A DNA stretch of 64,000 bases from CAIWHR01 sp963779805 (GCA_963779805.1 CAVZZN010000003.1:682001-746000), one strand, 5' to 3'. Shown: positions 1-10,972, numbered from the stretch's first letter. A program made the numbers and translations. Notes: generated by a model from the sequence alone, not told the origin.

Positions 1-3000
1 GACGTGGCGCTCCCCGACGGCTATCACCGCCTGCGTCTCGAGCGCGACGGCGCGCTGCTCGGCGAGTGCACCCTCATCGTGGCGCCGGGCGCGTGCTACG
101 AGCCCGCCTCCATCGCGGCCGGCGGGCGCGTGTTCGGACCGGCGGTGCAGCTCTATTCGCTGCGCTCGCGCCGCAACTGGGGCATCGGCGACTTCGGCGA
201 TCTCGCCACCGTCGTCGAGCAATGGGCCGCGCAGGGAAGCAATGTCGTCGGCCTGAACCCGCTCCACGCCCTCTTCCCGCACGATCCCGCGCGTGCGAGC
301 CCCTACAGTCCCTCGAGCCGGCTGTTCCTCGACACCCTGTATCTCGACGTCGAGGCCATTCCCGAATTCGCGGAGTGCGAGCCGGCGCGCGCGCTGGTGC
401 GCAGTCGCGCGTTCCAGGCGCGACTCGAGCGACTGCGCGCCACCGACGAGGTCGACTACGCCAATGTCGCCGCGGCCAAGAACGAGGTCCTCGCGCTGCT
501 GTCGCGGCACTTCCGCGAGCGGCACCTTGCGCGCAACACGAGTCGTGCCGCGGCGTTTCGCGCGTTCGTCCTGCAGGGCGGGGATGCCCTCGAGCGTCTC
601 GCCGTGTTCGAGGCCCTGCAGGCGCAGTTCCACGCGCTCGATCCGAACGTCTGGGGCTGGCCCGCGTGGCCGCAGGAGTACCGCGATCCCGATGGCGCCG
701 CGGTGCGCGAGTTCGCCGTGCGGCAGCGCGCGGCCATCGACGATGCGCTGTACCTGCAATGGCAGGCCGATGCGCAGCTCGCGACGGTGTTCGAGCGCGT
801 ACGCGAGCTCGACATGGATATCGGGCTCTACCGCGATCTCGCGGTGTCCATCGATCGCGGCGGCGCGGAGGCGTGGTCGAACCGCGGCGCGTACGCGCTC
901 GCAGCGAGCGTCGGCGCACCGCCCGACGCCTTCAGTCCGCAGGGCCAGAACTGGGGCCTGCCGCCGCTCGCACCGCATGCGCTGCGCGCGCAGGCCTATG
1001 CGCCGTTCATCGCGACGCTGCGCGCCAACATGCGCCACGCGGGAGCGCTGCGCATCGATCACGTCATGGGCCTCGCGCGCCTGTACTGGATCCCGGAAGG
1101 CGGCAAGGCGGCCGACGGCGCCTACGTGCGCTATCCCCTCGCGGATCTCATGGCGGTGCTGGCGCTCGAAAGCCAGCGCCAGCGCTGCCTCGTCATCGGC
1201 GAGGACCTCGGCACCGTGCCGGACGAAGTGCGCCACGCGCTGGGCGACGCGAACGTCCTGTCCTACCGCCTGCTGTGGTTCGAGCGCGAGCACGACGGCG
1301 CCTTCCTGCCGCCGCATCGTTATCCCGCGCAGGCCGTCGTCGCCGCCAGCACGCACGATCTGCCGACGATCGCGGGTTGGTGGGAAGGACGCGACATCGA
1401 GGCCCGCGAAGCGCGCCACCTCTTCGCGCAGCCCGACGCCGCCCGGCGCGAGCGCGAGCAGCGAGCACACGATCGCCGCCGCCTGCTCGAAGCGCTCGCG
1501 CAGGCCGATCTTGCGCCGCCCGGCGGGCAGCACGGAGCCGAGCCGCCGATGTCGCAGGATCTCGCGCGCCGGATGCAGCAGTTCCTTGCGCGCACGCCGG
1601 CGCGGATCATGGTCGTGCAGCTCGAGGACGTGATCGGCGCGCTCGACCAGCGCAACCTCCCCGGCACGACGGACGCGTATCCCAACTGGCGCCTGAAGCT
1701 CGCGTTGCCGCTGGAACGCTGGATGGACGACGAGCGCTTCGATTCGCTCACGCGCATGCTTCGCCGCGCACGGCGCGGCCCTGCCGAGCGCGAGGCCGCC
1801 ACGCGGCACGATCAGGCCCGCGTGCCGCGCGCGACGTATCGCGTGCAGCTCCATCGCGAGTTCACGTTGCGCGATGCCACCGCGCTCGTGCCGTATCTCG
1901 CCGATCTCGGCGTGAGCCACGTCTATTGCTCGCCTTACCTGCGCGCGCGGCCGGGCAGCCGGCACGGCTACGACATCGTCGATCACGCGGCGCTCAATCC
2001 GGAGATCGGCGACACGGCCGACCTCGACGCGTTCGTCGCGACGCTCGCGCAGCACGGCATGTCGCACATCATCGACGTGGTGCCGAACCACATGGGCGTG
2101 ATGGGCAGCGACAACGCATGGTGGATGGACGTGCTGGAGAACGGGCCCGCGTCGCTCTACGCCGATCACTTCGACATCGACTGGACGCCGCGCGACCCGG
2201 ACGTCGGCGGGCGCCTCCTGGTGCCGATTCTCGGCGATCATTACGGCAACGTGCTCGAGCGCGGCGAAGTGCGCCTCGTGTTCGAGCCGGCGAGCGGTGC
2301 GTTCGCGGCGCGCTACTACGAGCATCGGCTGCCGCTCGATCCGCGCAGCTACCGGCCGTTGCTGGAGCGCGCGCGGCATGCGGCGGGCGTGCTTTCGCCT
2401 TCGGCCGCGACGCGTCTCGCCAATCTCATGGCCGGCCTCGACAGCCTGCCTGCGCGCCATGCCACCCCGGCGTCGCACATTCCGGCGCGGCACGAAGCCA
2501 AGGAAGCGCTCAAGACGCAGCTCGCGCGCCTCGTGGACGAGCATCCCGCCCTGCGCCAGGGCATCGAGACGGCGCTGGCGGAGTTCAACGGCCCGGGCGA
2601 GCACGCCACGTCGATGGCGGCGCTGCACATGCTGCTCGAGGCGCAGGCGTTCCGGCTCGCCTACTGGCGCGTTGCGGCCGACGACATCAACTACCGCCGC
2701 TTCTTCGACATCAACGACCTCGCGGCGCTGCGCACCGAGAACGAGGCGGTGTTCGAGGCCACGCACCGGCTGGTGGGAACGCTCGCCGCGGCGGGCAAGG
2801 TCGACGGCCTGCGCATCGACCATCCGGACGGATTGCACGATCCGGCGCGCTACTTCGAGCGCCTGCAGGAGAGCTACGTGCAGGCGACCGGACTGCCGCC
2901 CGCGACGGCGCGCGAGCGCCCGCTGTACGTCGTCGTCGAGAAGATCCTCGCCGCGCACGAGGACGCTGCCCGTGACCTGGGCCGTGCACGGCACCACCGG

Positions 3001-4700
3001 CTACCGCTTCGCGAACCTCGTCACCGGGCTGTTCGTCGATGCGTCCGCGAAGGCGCGGGTGGATCGCGCGTGGCGCGCGTTCGTGGGCGACGAGGCGATC
3101 GGACTTCGACACCGCGGTCATGACGCGGCAAGCGCGCGGTGATGCAGAGCACGCTCGCCGCCGAGCTCGCCGTGCTCGCGCATCGCCTGCTCGCGAATCG
3201 CGCGCGCCGACCTGCACACGCGCGACTTCACGTACAACGTGCTGCGCGAGGCGCTGATCGAGGTCACGGCGGCGTTCCCGGTGTATCGCACCTATGTGAG
3301 CGATCGCGTCTCGACCAGCGACCGGCGCCACATCGAATGGGCGATCGCGCGCGCACGGCGGCGCAGTCGCGCGGCCGACGTGAGCGTGTTCGACTTCGTG
3401 CGCAACGTGCTGCTCGTGCGTCCGCCGGGCGAGGCCGGCGAAGCGCTGCGCAGTGCCTGCCGTGCCTTCGCGATGCGCTTCCAGCAGTTCACCGCGCCGG
3501 TGACCGCGAAAGGCGTCGAGGACACGGCGCTGTACGTCTTCAACCGTCTCGTGTCGCTCAACGAGGTCGGCGGCGACCCGGACCGCTTCGGCACCAGCGT
3601 GAGCGCGTTCCATGCCGCCAACGCCGATCGCGCCGCGCGCTGGCCGCACACGCTGATCGCGACCTCGACGCACGACAACAAGCGCTCCGAGGACGTGCGC
3701 GCGCGCATCGATCTCATCTCCGAGATGCCGGGCGCGTGGCGCCTGCTCGTGCGGCGCTGGAGCCGGATGAACCGCAGCAAGAAGCGCACGCTCGAAGGGC
3801 GCGCCGGCCCCGAGCCGCAACGACGAATACCTCCTGTACCAGACGCTGATCGGCAGCCTGCCGGAAGGTGCGCTGGACGATGGCGCGCTGTCGGAGTACC
3901 GGGAACGCATCAAGGCCTACGCGGTCAAGGCCGCGCGCGAAGCGAAGGCGAGCACGAGCTGGATCAACGTCAACACGGAGTACGAGGCCGCGCTCACGGG
4001 CTTCGTCGAGGGCCTGCTCGCGCCCGGCGAGCGCAACCTGTTCCTCGAGGACCTCCTGCGCGCAGCGCCCGTTCTTCTCGTGGTTCGGCACGCTCAACAG
4101 CGTGGCGATGGCCGCGCTCAAGCTGACCTCGCCGGGCGTGCCCGACATCTATCAGGGCAACGAGACGCTCGACTTGAGCCTGGTCGACCCCGACAACCGG
4201 CGGCCGGTCGACTACGAGCTGCGGCGCAGGCGCCTCGACGAGCTGCGGGCTCTCGCGGACGCGCCCGAGGGCGAACGCGGCCCGCGCGTGCGCTCGCTGT
4301 TCGATGCGTTCGCGAACGGCCAGCCCAAGCTCTGGGTGGTGTGGAACGCGCTGCGTCTGCGCGCGCAACGCACCGCGCTCTTTCGCGACGGTGCATACGT
4401 GCCCTTGCCGACCGGCGGCGAGCGCGCCGCGCATGGGGTCGCGTTCGCGCGCACGCACCAGCGAGGAATGCTGCATCGTGGTGACCGGCCGGTTGTTCGT
4501 CGGGCTCGCGCGCGAGCCCGACGTGCTGCCCGTGGGTGACGAGGTCTGGCGCAACACGGCCGTCGCGCTCGAAGCGCTGCCGCGCGGCGCGTATGTCGAT
4601 CGCCTCACCGGCGAGCGCGTCGGGGTCGAAGGCGATGCGCTGCGGGTCGGTCACGTGCTGCGGCATTTCCCGGTCGGCGCTGCTCGATCGCGTGCGCTGA
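1..4700 (+). CDS. malQ-treY: 4-alpha-glucanotransferase (GH77) fused to malto-oligosyltrehalose synthase (GH13), 5' partial and frameshifted
   Basis: The first ~590 residues are the C-terminal part of a MalQ amylomaltase: LRIDHVMGLARLYW carries the nucleophile Asp, IGEDLGTVP the acid/base Glu, and STHDLPTIAGWW follows. Without a stop the frame runs (about 1820 on) into TreY, seen as TYRVQLHREFT, HGYDIVDH and DVVPNHMG. MalQ remodels maltodextrin chains and TreY converts the reducing-end bond into trehalose, so a fusion is metabolically sensible. From about 2966 the frame breaks near 2966, 3104, 3125, 3190, 3805, 4058, 4455 and 4678; dropping one base at each restores TreY to a TGA at 4698-4700. 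The upstream part is cut by the window edge. Identity is secure; the breaks are probably sequencing errors. Confidence 0.85.
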
Positions 4701-4816
4701 GCCTCTTGCGCGCGCTGAACCGGCGCGCGCACCGATCGGCTGCGCGCGCTGCGCCGTGTGCGCGCATCCGCGGCGGGCCACGGGTGGGGGCGAATGGCGC
4801 CGCTTCGGCGTCGTTG

Positions 4817-4822
4817 TAAGAT
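4817..4822 (+). promoter_or_regulatory. Putative -10 box (TAAGAT, preceded by TTG)
   Basis: TAAGAT lies 34 bases before the SDR start in the gap after treY. No convincing -35 element is visible. It is the only AT-rich hexamer in this GC-rich gap. Confidence 0.35.
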
Positions 4823-4855
4823 GGTCGTTTCACCGGACGACGACGGAGCACTTGA

Positions 4856-5611
4856 ATGAGCGGCAGACTCGCGGGAAAGACGGCGCTGATCACGGCGGCA
4901 GGACAGGGCATCGGCGAAGCGACGGCGCGTGCGATGGCGCGCGAGGGTGCGACGGTCTACGCCACCGACGTCAACCCGAAGCTGCTGGAGCGCTTCGCGG
5001 GCGCGCAGAACATCGTCGCGCGCGAGCTCGACGTTCTCGACGACGCCGCGATCGCGCGCACGTTTGCGGAGCTGCCGCCGGTCAACGTGCTGTTCAACTG
5101 CGCGGGCTACGTGCACAACGGCACGATCCTCGACTGCGAGCCGAAGGACTGGGACTTCAGCTTCAACCTCAATGCGCGCGCGATGTACATGACCATCCGC
5201 AACGCGCTGCCGAAGATGCTGGAGCGCTTCGCGAAGGACGGCGTGGGCGCGAGCATCATCAACATGAGCTCGATCGCCTCGAGCATCAAGGGCCTGCCCA
5301 ACCGCTTCGTGTATGGCGCATCGAAAGCGGCCGTGATCGGCCTCACCAAGGCGGTGGCCGCCGACTACGTGACGAAGGGCATCCGCTGCAATGCCATCGC
5401 CCCGGGCACGGTGGACACGCCATCGCTGCACGAGCGCATCAACGCCTTCCCCGACCCCGAGGCGGCGCGCAAGAACTTCATCGCGCGCCAGCCGATGGGG
5501 CGCCTCGCGAAACCCGAGGAGATCGCGCCGGTCGTGGTGTTTCTCGCGTCGGACGAGTCCGCGTTCGCGACCGGCAACGTGTACTCCGTCGACGGCGGCA
5601 TGACGATCTGA
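4856..5611 (+). CDS. Short-chain dehydrogenase, probably 2-keto-3-deoxy-L-fuconate dehydrogenase type
   Basis: A 251-residue classical SDR. The NAD-binding motif TAAGQGIGE is at residues 13-21, NCAG near 81, the catalytic Ser in NMSSIASS near 140, and YGASK supplies Tyr and Lys near 160. The end SVDGGMTI is typical. An FAH-family hydrolase starts 76 bases downstream; in the non-phosphorylated L-fucose/L-rhamnose routes an SDR oxidises the 2-keto-3-deoxy sugar acid and an FAH hydrolase cleaves the 2,4-diketo product. The specific substrate is inferred from that pairing; a hydroxybutyrate-dehydrogenase-like role is the main alternative. The start follows a GGAGC ribosome site. Confidence 0.85.
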   Translation: MSGRLAGKTALITAAGQGIGEATARAMAREGATVYATDVNPKLLERFAGAQNIVARELDVLDDAAIARTFAELPPVNVLFNCAGYVHNGTILDCEPKDWDFSFNLNARAMYMTIRNALPKMLERFAKDGVGASIINMSSIASSIKGLPNRFVYGASKAAVIGLTKAVAADYVTKGIRCNAIAPGTVDTPSLHERINAFPDPEAARKNFIARQPMGRLAKPEEIAPVVVFLASDESAFATGNVYSVDGGMTI

Positions 5612-5639
5612 AGGCGGGAGCGCGATTGCCGCGCTGGCG

Positions 5640-5645
5640 TAAAAT
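5640..5645 (+). promoter_or_regulatory. Putative -10 box (TAAAAT) for the FAH-family gene
   Basis: TAAAAT sits 42 bases before the FAH-family start. It suggests the hydrolase can be expressed separately from the upstream SDR. No clear -35 is seen. Confidence 0.35.
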
Positions 5646-5687
5646 GCGCCTCGCACCGTCCACCCCAGTCATTCACGAAGGCACAAC

Positions 5688-6548
5688 ATGAAACTGGTAC
5701 GTTTTGGCCCGCCCGGGGCCGAGAAGCCCGGCCTCATCGACGAAGAAGGCACCCTGCGCGACCTCTCGCGCAAGATCAAGGACATCGACGGCACGACGCT
5801 TTCGCCCGCCTCGATGAAGGAGCTGCGCAGCCTCAACGTGGCGCGCCTGCCCAAGGTCACCGGACGCGTTCGCCTCGGCCCGTGCGTCGCGCAACCGTCG
5901 AAGTTCCTCGCGATCGGCCTCAACTACGCCGATCACGCGAAGGAAGCCGGGATGCCGATCCCCGAATATCCCGTCCTGTTCTACAAGTCTCCTTCGTGCA
6001 TCGTCGGCCCGAACGACACCGTGATGCTGCCCAGGGACTCGACCCACGGCGACTGGGAAGTCGAGCTCGGGATCGTGATCGGGCGCACGGCGCGCTACGT
6101 CGAGGAGAAGGACGCCCTCAGGTACGTGGCCGGCTACTGCCTCATCAACGACGTGTCCGAGCGCGACTTCCAGTTGAAGAAGAGCGGCAGCCAGTGGAGC
6201 AAGGGCAAGGGCTGCGACACGTTCGGCCCCATCGGCCCGTGGCTCGTGACGCCCGACGAGATCGAGGACGTGCAGAACCTCGACATGTGGCTCGACGTCA
6301 ACGGCGAGCGCAAGCAGACCGGGAACACGCGCACCATGATCTTCGGCGTCGCGCAGATCGTCGCCGACACGTCGAAGTACGTGACGCTGCTGCCGGGCGA
6401 CGTGATCGCCACCGGCACGCCGCCGGGTGTCGGCATGGGCATGAAGCCCGAGCCGCAGTTCCTCAAGCCCGGCGACACGATGACCCTCGGCATCCAGGGC
6501 CTGGGCGAGCAGAAGCAGAAGGTCATCGCCTGGAAGAAGACGCGCTGA
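5688..6548 (+). CDS. Fumarylacetoacetate hydrolase family protein (2,4-diketo-3-deoxy sugar-acid hydrolase type)
   Basis: A 286-residue protein with the FAH fold: KFLAIGLNYADHAKE near residue 70, GDWEVELGIVIG with the metal-binding acidic residues, INDVSERDFQ, and PGDVIATGTPPGVG near the end. These are the signatures of C-C bond hydrolases acting on diketo acids with a divalent metal. Length and motifs match the small single-domain family often labelled ureidoglycolate lyase. Placement behind the SDR favours a role in L-fuconate or L-rhamnonate breakdown to pyruvate and lactate. Substrate is inferred; family is secure. Confidence 0.88.
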   Translation: MKLVRFGPPGAEKPGLIDEEGTLRDLSRKIKDIDGTTLSPASMKELRSLNVARLPKVTGRVRLGPCVAQPSKFLAIGLNYADHAKEAGMPIPEYPVLFYKSPSCIVGPNDTVMLPRDSTHGDWEVELGIVIGRTARYVEEKDALRYVAGYCLINDVSERDFQLKKSGSQWSKGKGCDTFGPIGPWLVTPDEIEDVQNLDMWLDVNGERKQTGNTRTMIFGVAQIVADTSKYVTLLPGDVIATGTPPGVGMGMKPEPQFLKPGDTMTLGIQGLGEQKQKVIAWKKTR

Positions 6549-6573
6549 CGCGCGCCTCGCGCTGAAGCCAGCC

Positions 6574-6607
6574 GCCGCGAGCACGCGCCCGTACCCGTGC
6601 TCGCGGC
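6574..6607 (+). terminator. Hairpin terminator candidate after the FAH-family gene
   Basis: A perfect 12-base stem, GCCGCGAGCACG against CGTGCTCGCGGC, with a 10-base loop lies 25 bases after the stop codon. There is no strong T tract (AACCCTGTGTTT follows), so it may act with Rho or only shield the 3' end. Confidence 0.6.
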
Positions 6608-6651
6608 AACCCTGTGTTTCGCGTCGGTGCGAACGCGCCCCACGCCTGCCC

Positions 6652-6657
6652 TACAAT
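6652..6657 (+). promoter_or_regulatory. Putative -10 box (TACAAT) for the iminopeptidase gene
   Basis: TACAAT lies 58 bases before the GTG start, downstream of the hairpin. The same hexamer precedes other plus-strand genes here (13957 and 23227), which supports sigma-70 use. Confidence 0.4.
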
Positions 6658-6715
6658 GCCTGCTGCGCGGCCACGACGTGTGGCCGCATCCCCGTGATCC
6701 GCAGGCGTTCCCTTC

Positions 6716-7693
6716 GTGTCGTCCTTGCCGCTCAGTCCCCCGGAAATCCTCTACCCCCCGATCGAGCCCTACACGACGGGCCGGCTTGCGGTCGACGCCG
6801 TGCACAGCCTGTACTGGGAAGCCTGCGGCAATCCGCAGGGCGTGCCCGTGCTGTTCCTGCACGGCGGGCCCGGCGGCGGCTGCCTTCCGCACCATCGCCG
6901 GTTCTTCGATCCCGCGTTCTGGCGCATCATCCTGTTCGATCAGCGCGGCGCCGGGCGCTCCACACCGGTCGCCGATCTCACCGACAACACGACCGCACAT
7001 CTCGTCGCCGACATCGAGCGCCTGCGCGAAGCGCTGCGCATCGAGCGCTGGATGCTTTTCGGCGGCTCGTGGGGATCGACCCTCGCGCTCGCCTACGCGC
7101 AGGCGCAGCCGCAACGCTGCACGGCGCTGGTGCTGCGTGGCATCTTCCTCGCTCGTTCGAGCGAGCTCGACTGGTTCCTGCACGGGATGGGCACGATCTA
7201 TCCCGAAGCCGCGCGCGCGTTCGTCGAGTTCCTCCCGCCCGCGGAGCGCAGCGCGCTGCTGCAAAGCTACTATCGGCGCCTCACGCATCCCGACCCGGCG
7301 GTGCACCTGCCCGCCGCGCGCTCGTGGGACCGCTACGAATCGGCGTGCTCCACGCTGCTGCCCCAGAATCCGCAGCTCACCCGCATCGAGCAGGATGCGA
7401 GCGCGCTCGCCATCGCGCGCATCGAGGCGCACTATTTCGTGCACAAGGCGTTCATGCGCGAGAACACGCTGCTCGAGGGCCTCGGCCGCATCCGCCATCT
7501 GCCGTGCACCATCGTGCAGGGCCGCTACGACGTCGTGTGCCCGATCGTGACCGCCGACGCCCTCGCCCGCGCGTGGCCCGAGGCGCAATACGTCGTGGTG
7601 CCCGACGCCGGCCACTCGGTGCGCGAGCCCGGCATCGCGCGCGAGCTCGTCACCGCGGTGGCGGGCATGCAGGCACGGCACGGCCGCCGGTAA
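6716..7693 (+). CDS. pip: Proline iminopeptidase (alpha/beta hydrolase, S33)
   Basis: A 325-residue alpha/beta hydrolase. LFLHGGPGGGC is the oxyanion HGGPG loop, FDQRGAGRS follows, GGSWGST holds the nucleophile Ser, RYDVVCP the Asp and AGHSV the His. This motif set and length are typical of cytosolic prolyl aminopeptidases that remove N-terminal proline from peptides. The start is a GTG; no ATG precedes the conserved N terminus in frame. bioA begins 8 bases downstream, so the two may be cotranscribed. Confidence 0.92.
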   Translation: MSSLPLSPPEILYPPIEPYTTGRLAVDAVHSLYWEACGNPQGVPVLFLHGGPGGGCLPHHRRFFDPAFWRIILFDQRGAGRSTPVADLTDNTTAHLVADIERLREALRIERWMLFGGSWGSTLALAYAQAQPQRCTALVLRGIFLARSSELDWFLHGMGTIYPEAARAFVEFLPPAERSALLQSYYRRLTHPDPAVHLPAARSWDRYESACSTLLPQNPQLTRIEQDASALAIARIEAHYFVHKAFMRENTLLEGLGRIRHLPCTIVQGRYDVVCPIVTADALARAWPEAQYVVVPDAGHSVREPGIARELVTAVAGMQARHGRR

Positions 7694-7701
7694 GAGTCGC
7701 C

Positions 7702-9049
7702 ATGAGCCCGATTGCAGCCGGCAGCGGCCACACCGGCAGCAACGAGGATTGGCTCGCAGCGCAGCCGGCGCGCGGTGTGGCATCCGTGCACGCAGATGAA
7801 GGTGCACGAGCAGCTTCCGCTCGTGCCCATCGCCCGCGGTGCGGGCCCGTGGCTGTTCGACTTCGAAGGGCGGCGCTACTTCGATGCGGTGAGCTCGTGG
7901 TGGGTGAACCTGTTCGGCCATTGCCATCCGCGCATCAATGCCGCCATCGCTGCACAGCTCGGACGGCTCGAGCACGTGATGCTGGCGGGCTTCACGCATG
8001 CCCCGGTGATCGAGCTGTCCGAACGTCTCGCCGCGCTCGCCCCCGCCGGCCTCGGCCGCGCGTTCTACGGCTCCGACGGCGCGTCCGCGGTCGAGATCGC
8101 GCTCAAGATGGCGTTCCACTACTGGCACAACGCGGGACGGCCGGAGAAGAACGGCTTCGTGAGCCTCGCCGACAGCTATCACGGCGAGACGCTCGGTGCG
8201 CTCGGCGTCACGGACGTCGCGCTCTTTCGCGACACCTACGCGCCGCTCCTGCAGCACCATGCCCGCGTGCCGTCCCCCGACGCGCGCGCGGCACGGGCAG
8301 GCGAGGACGCGCAGCAAGTCGCGGCGCGCGCAGCGGACGCGCTCGAGCGGCATCTCGAAGCCCACCACGCCACCACGGCGGCGCTCATCCTGGAACCGCT
8401 CGTGCAGGGCGCAACCGGAATGGCGATGTACCACCCGCATTACCTGCAGCGCGCGCGCGCCGCGTGCACGCGCTACGACGTGCTGCTCATCGCCGACGAG
8501 ATCATGACCGGGTTCGGCCGCACCGGCACGCTGTTCGCCTGGGAGCAAGCGGGCGCACCGGCACCGGATTTCATGTGCCTGTCGAAGGGCATCACCGGCG
8601 GTTACCTGCCGCTCTCCGCCGTGCTCGCGACCGATCGCGTGTTCGAGGCGTTCTATCACGACGAGGTGACGCGCGGCTTCCTGCATTCGCACTCGTACAC
8701 GGGCAATGCGCTCGCGTGCGCCGCGGCGCTCGCGGTGCTCGATCTGTTTCGCGACGAGGACGTCGTCGCCCGCAATCGCGATCGCGCACGGCGCTGGACC
8801 GCGCTCGCGCAGCCGCTCGCCACGCACGCGAAGGTGCGCGCCTTCCGGCATTGCGGGATGATCTGGGCGTTCGAGATCGAGACGCAGCGCCCGGATTTCG
8901 CCCGCTGGTGCTTCGGCGAGGGCCTCCGGCGCGAGCTGCTGCTTCGGCCCATCGGGCGCACGGTGTACTTCATGCCGCCGTACGTCACGAGCGACGCGCA
9001 GTTCGCGCAACTCGTCGAGCGCACGCTCGAGATCGTCGACGAGGCATGA
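7702..9049 (+). CDS. bioA: Adenosylmethionine-8-amino-7-oxononanoate aminotransferase
   Basis: A PLP aminotransferase of fold type I that makes 7,8-diaminopelargonate in biotin synthesis using SAM as amino donor. Visible signatures are WHPCTQMK, SSWWVNLFGHCHP, FYGSDGASAVEIALK, IADEIMTGFGRTG and the PLP lysine in CLSKGITGGYLP. ATG 7702 reads well (MSPIAAGSGH) but leaves the bioA frame near 7765; dropping one C there joins EDWLAAQ to RRAVWHPCTQ. The start is therefore placed at 7702 with one probable insertion error. The stop TGA overlaps the dacB ATG. No other bio gene is nearby. Confidence 0.9.
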
Positions 9050-10513
9050 GCATGGGCCCCGGCACCCGGCAGCGGGTCTTCCTGCGTGCGTGCGCGGTGA
9101 TCGCGCTCGCGCTGGCGTGCAGCGTCGCGCATGCGATCCTGCCGCGCGCGGTCGCGCGCGCCTTCGCCGAGAGCGGCATTCCCACGAGCGCGGTCGCGGT
9201 GTTCGTGCAGGAAGCGGGCAGCCGCGGTCCGCTGTTCTTCCACAACGCAACCCGCCCGATGAGCGCGGCGTCGGTGATGAAGCTCGTCACGACCTACGTC
9301 GCGCTGCAGACGCTCGGCAAGGAATATCGCTGGCGCACGGAGGCCTACCTCGACGGCCCGCTCGAGGACGGGGTGCTGAAGGGCAACCTGATCCTCAAGG
9401 GCTACGGCGACCCGAAGATCACGATCGAGCAGTGGCAGGCGTTCATGGCCACGCTGCGCTCGCGCGGCCTTGCGCGCATCGAAGGCGATCTCGTGCTCGA
9501 TCGCTCGTACTTCGCCGTGCCGCCGCACGATCGCGCGGCCTTCGACGGCGCACCGCTGCGGCCGTACAACGTCGGTCCCGATGCGCTGCTGGTCAACTTC
9601 AACAGCGTGCGCGTCGTGTTCGCGCCCAATGCGGACGGTACCGCGACCGACGTGACCCTCGAGCCCCCGCTGCCCGCCGTGCACGTGGGCTCCGCACCGC
9701 CGCTCGCCGAAGCGCCCTGCGACGACTGGCGAAGCAGCGTGCGGGCGATCGTCGACGACCATCGCAGCGAGGCCGACATCGCATTCCTCGGCACGTATCC
9801 GGCGACCTGCGGCGAGCGCTCGTGGTACGTGGCGCTGCTCGACCTGCCGACGTACGTCCACGGCATGTTCACGACCTACTTCCGCGCTGCGGGCGGCACG
9901 TTCGACGGCGCGTGGCGCGAAGGCCGCGTGCCGCCCGGCGCGGCGCCGTTCGCCGTGCTCGAATCGCCACCGCTCTACGACATCGTGCGCGACATCAACA
10001 AGCTGTCGAACAACGTGATGGCGCGGCAGGTGTTCCTCACCCTCGGGACGACCGACGCGCCGCCGCCCGCCACGACCGCAACGGCGGCGCTGGCGATCGA
10101 GCACTGGCTGCGCGCGCACCGCCTGCGCATCCCGGGGCTCGTGCTGGAGAACGGCTCCGGCCTCTCGCGGCATGAGCGCATCAGCGGCAACGGGGCTCGC
10201 GCGTCTGCTGCTCGCGGCCGACGCAAGCCCCATTCGCGAGGAGTTCGCAAGCTCCCTCGCCGTCGCCGCGACCGACGGCACGGTCGAGCGTCGCTTCGTC
10301 GAGCGGCCCGTCGCGGGCCAGGCGCTGCTCAAGACGGGAACGCTCGAAGGCGTGCGCGCGCTCGCGGGCTACGTCATCGACACCGACGGGCGGCGCTGGA
10401 TCGTGGTCGCGCTGATCAATCATCCGGAGGCCGGGCGCGGGCAACCCGCGCTCGACTTCCTGGTCCAATGGGTCTATCGCAACGCCGCCGAATCGCGCCC
10501 GGGGACGCCCTGA
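9046..10513 (+). CDS. dacB: D-alanyl-D-alanine carboxypeptidase/endopeptidase (PBP4 family), frameshifted
   Basis: Periplasmic peptidase of family S13 acting on peptidoglycan cross-links. A signal peptide (CAVIALALACSVAHA) follows the start. The SxxK motif is in SAASVMKLV, SxN is SNN in NKLSNNVMAR, and KTG is in LLKTGTLEGV. The ATG overlaps the bioA TGA as ATGA, indicating translational coupling; ATG 9052 is an alternative. The frame changes near 10180: dropping one G joins HERIS to ATGLARLLLA, giving a full-length protein. The break is judged a sequence error. Confidence 0.88.
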
Positions 10514-10515
10514 TC

Positions 10516-10881
10516 ATGAGCCTCTTCTTTCTGCTCGCCGAGCAACGCATCGAGGAAGCGATGCGCGAAGGCGCCTTCGACAACCTGCCCGGCGCGGGCA
10601 AGCCGCTCGACCTCGAAGACGACCGCATGGTCCCGGAGGAGTCGCGCGTCGCCTATCGCCTGCTCAAGAATGCCGGCTTCATCCCGCCCGAGCTCGAGGA
10701 CCGCAAGGAGATCGCGGACCTGCATCGGCTGCTGGCGGTGGTGAGCGACGACGGCGAGCGCACGCGCGCCCATGCGCGCCTCGCGGTGCTCGAGGCCGCG
10801 CTCGAGGCGAGAGGCCGCGCGGGTGCGCTGCGCCGCGAGCGCGGCTACCGCGCGCAGCTGCTCGCGCGACTCACGAAGTAG
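10516..10881 (+). CDS. DUF1992 (DnaJ-homologue subfamily C member 28 conserved domain) protein
   Basis: A 121-residue protein starting 3 bases after dacB. It has the DUF1992 signature: LLAEQRIEEAMREGAFDNLPGAGKPLDLED followed by LLKNAGFIPPELE, here quoted only in part as AFDNLPGAGKPL and NAGFIPPELE. The remainder is a charged helix. The family is widespread in proteobacteria, and its molecular function is not established. It is probably the last gene of the pip-bioA-dacB unit and faces a minus-strand gene without the palindromic repeat seen at other convergent junctions. Confidence 0.8.
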   Translation: MSLFFLLAEQRIEEAMREGAFDNLPGAGKPLDLEDDRMVPEESRVAYRLLKNAGFIPPELEDRKEIADLHRLLAVVSDDGERTRAHARLAVLEAALEARGRAGALRRERGYRAQLLARLTK

Positions 10882-10972
10882 GCAGGGTCGTCGCAAGCCG
10901 CGCCAACATCGCAGGCAGGGTACCGGCGGCGCACGCGCCGCGCTGCGCCGCCTGTCGCGCGAGCTTGCGCCG

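Noticed and set aside
2711..3913. A 400-residue minus-strand frame over treY
   Set aside because: Antisense shadow of treY, with no family motif.
6134..9250. A 1038-residue minus-strand open frame
   Set aside because: It is antisense to the FAH gene, pip, bioA and dacB, is low in recognisable motifs and rich in Arg/Ala/His, as expected for shadows of GC-rich genes.
6694..10881. A 1395-residue plus-strand open frame
   Set aside because: It is a read-through of the dacB and DUF1992 frames with shadow sequence over pip and bioA. Conserved motifs place pip at 6716 and bioA in another frame.
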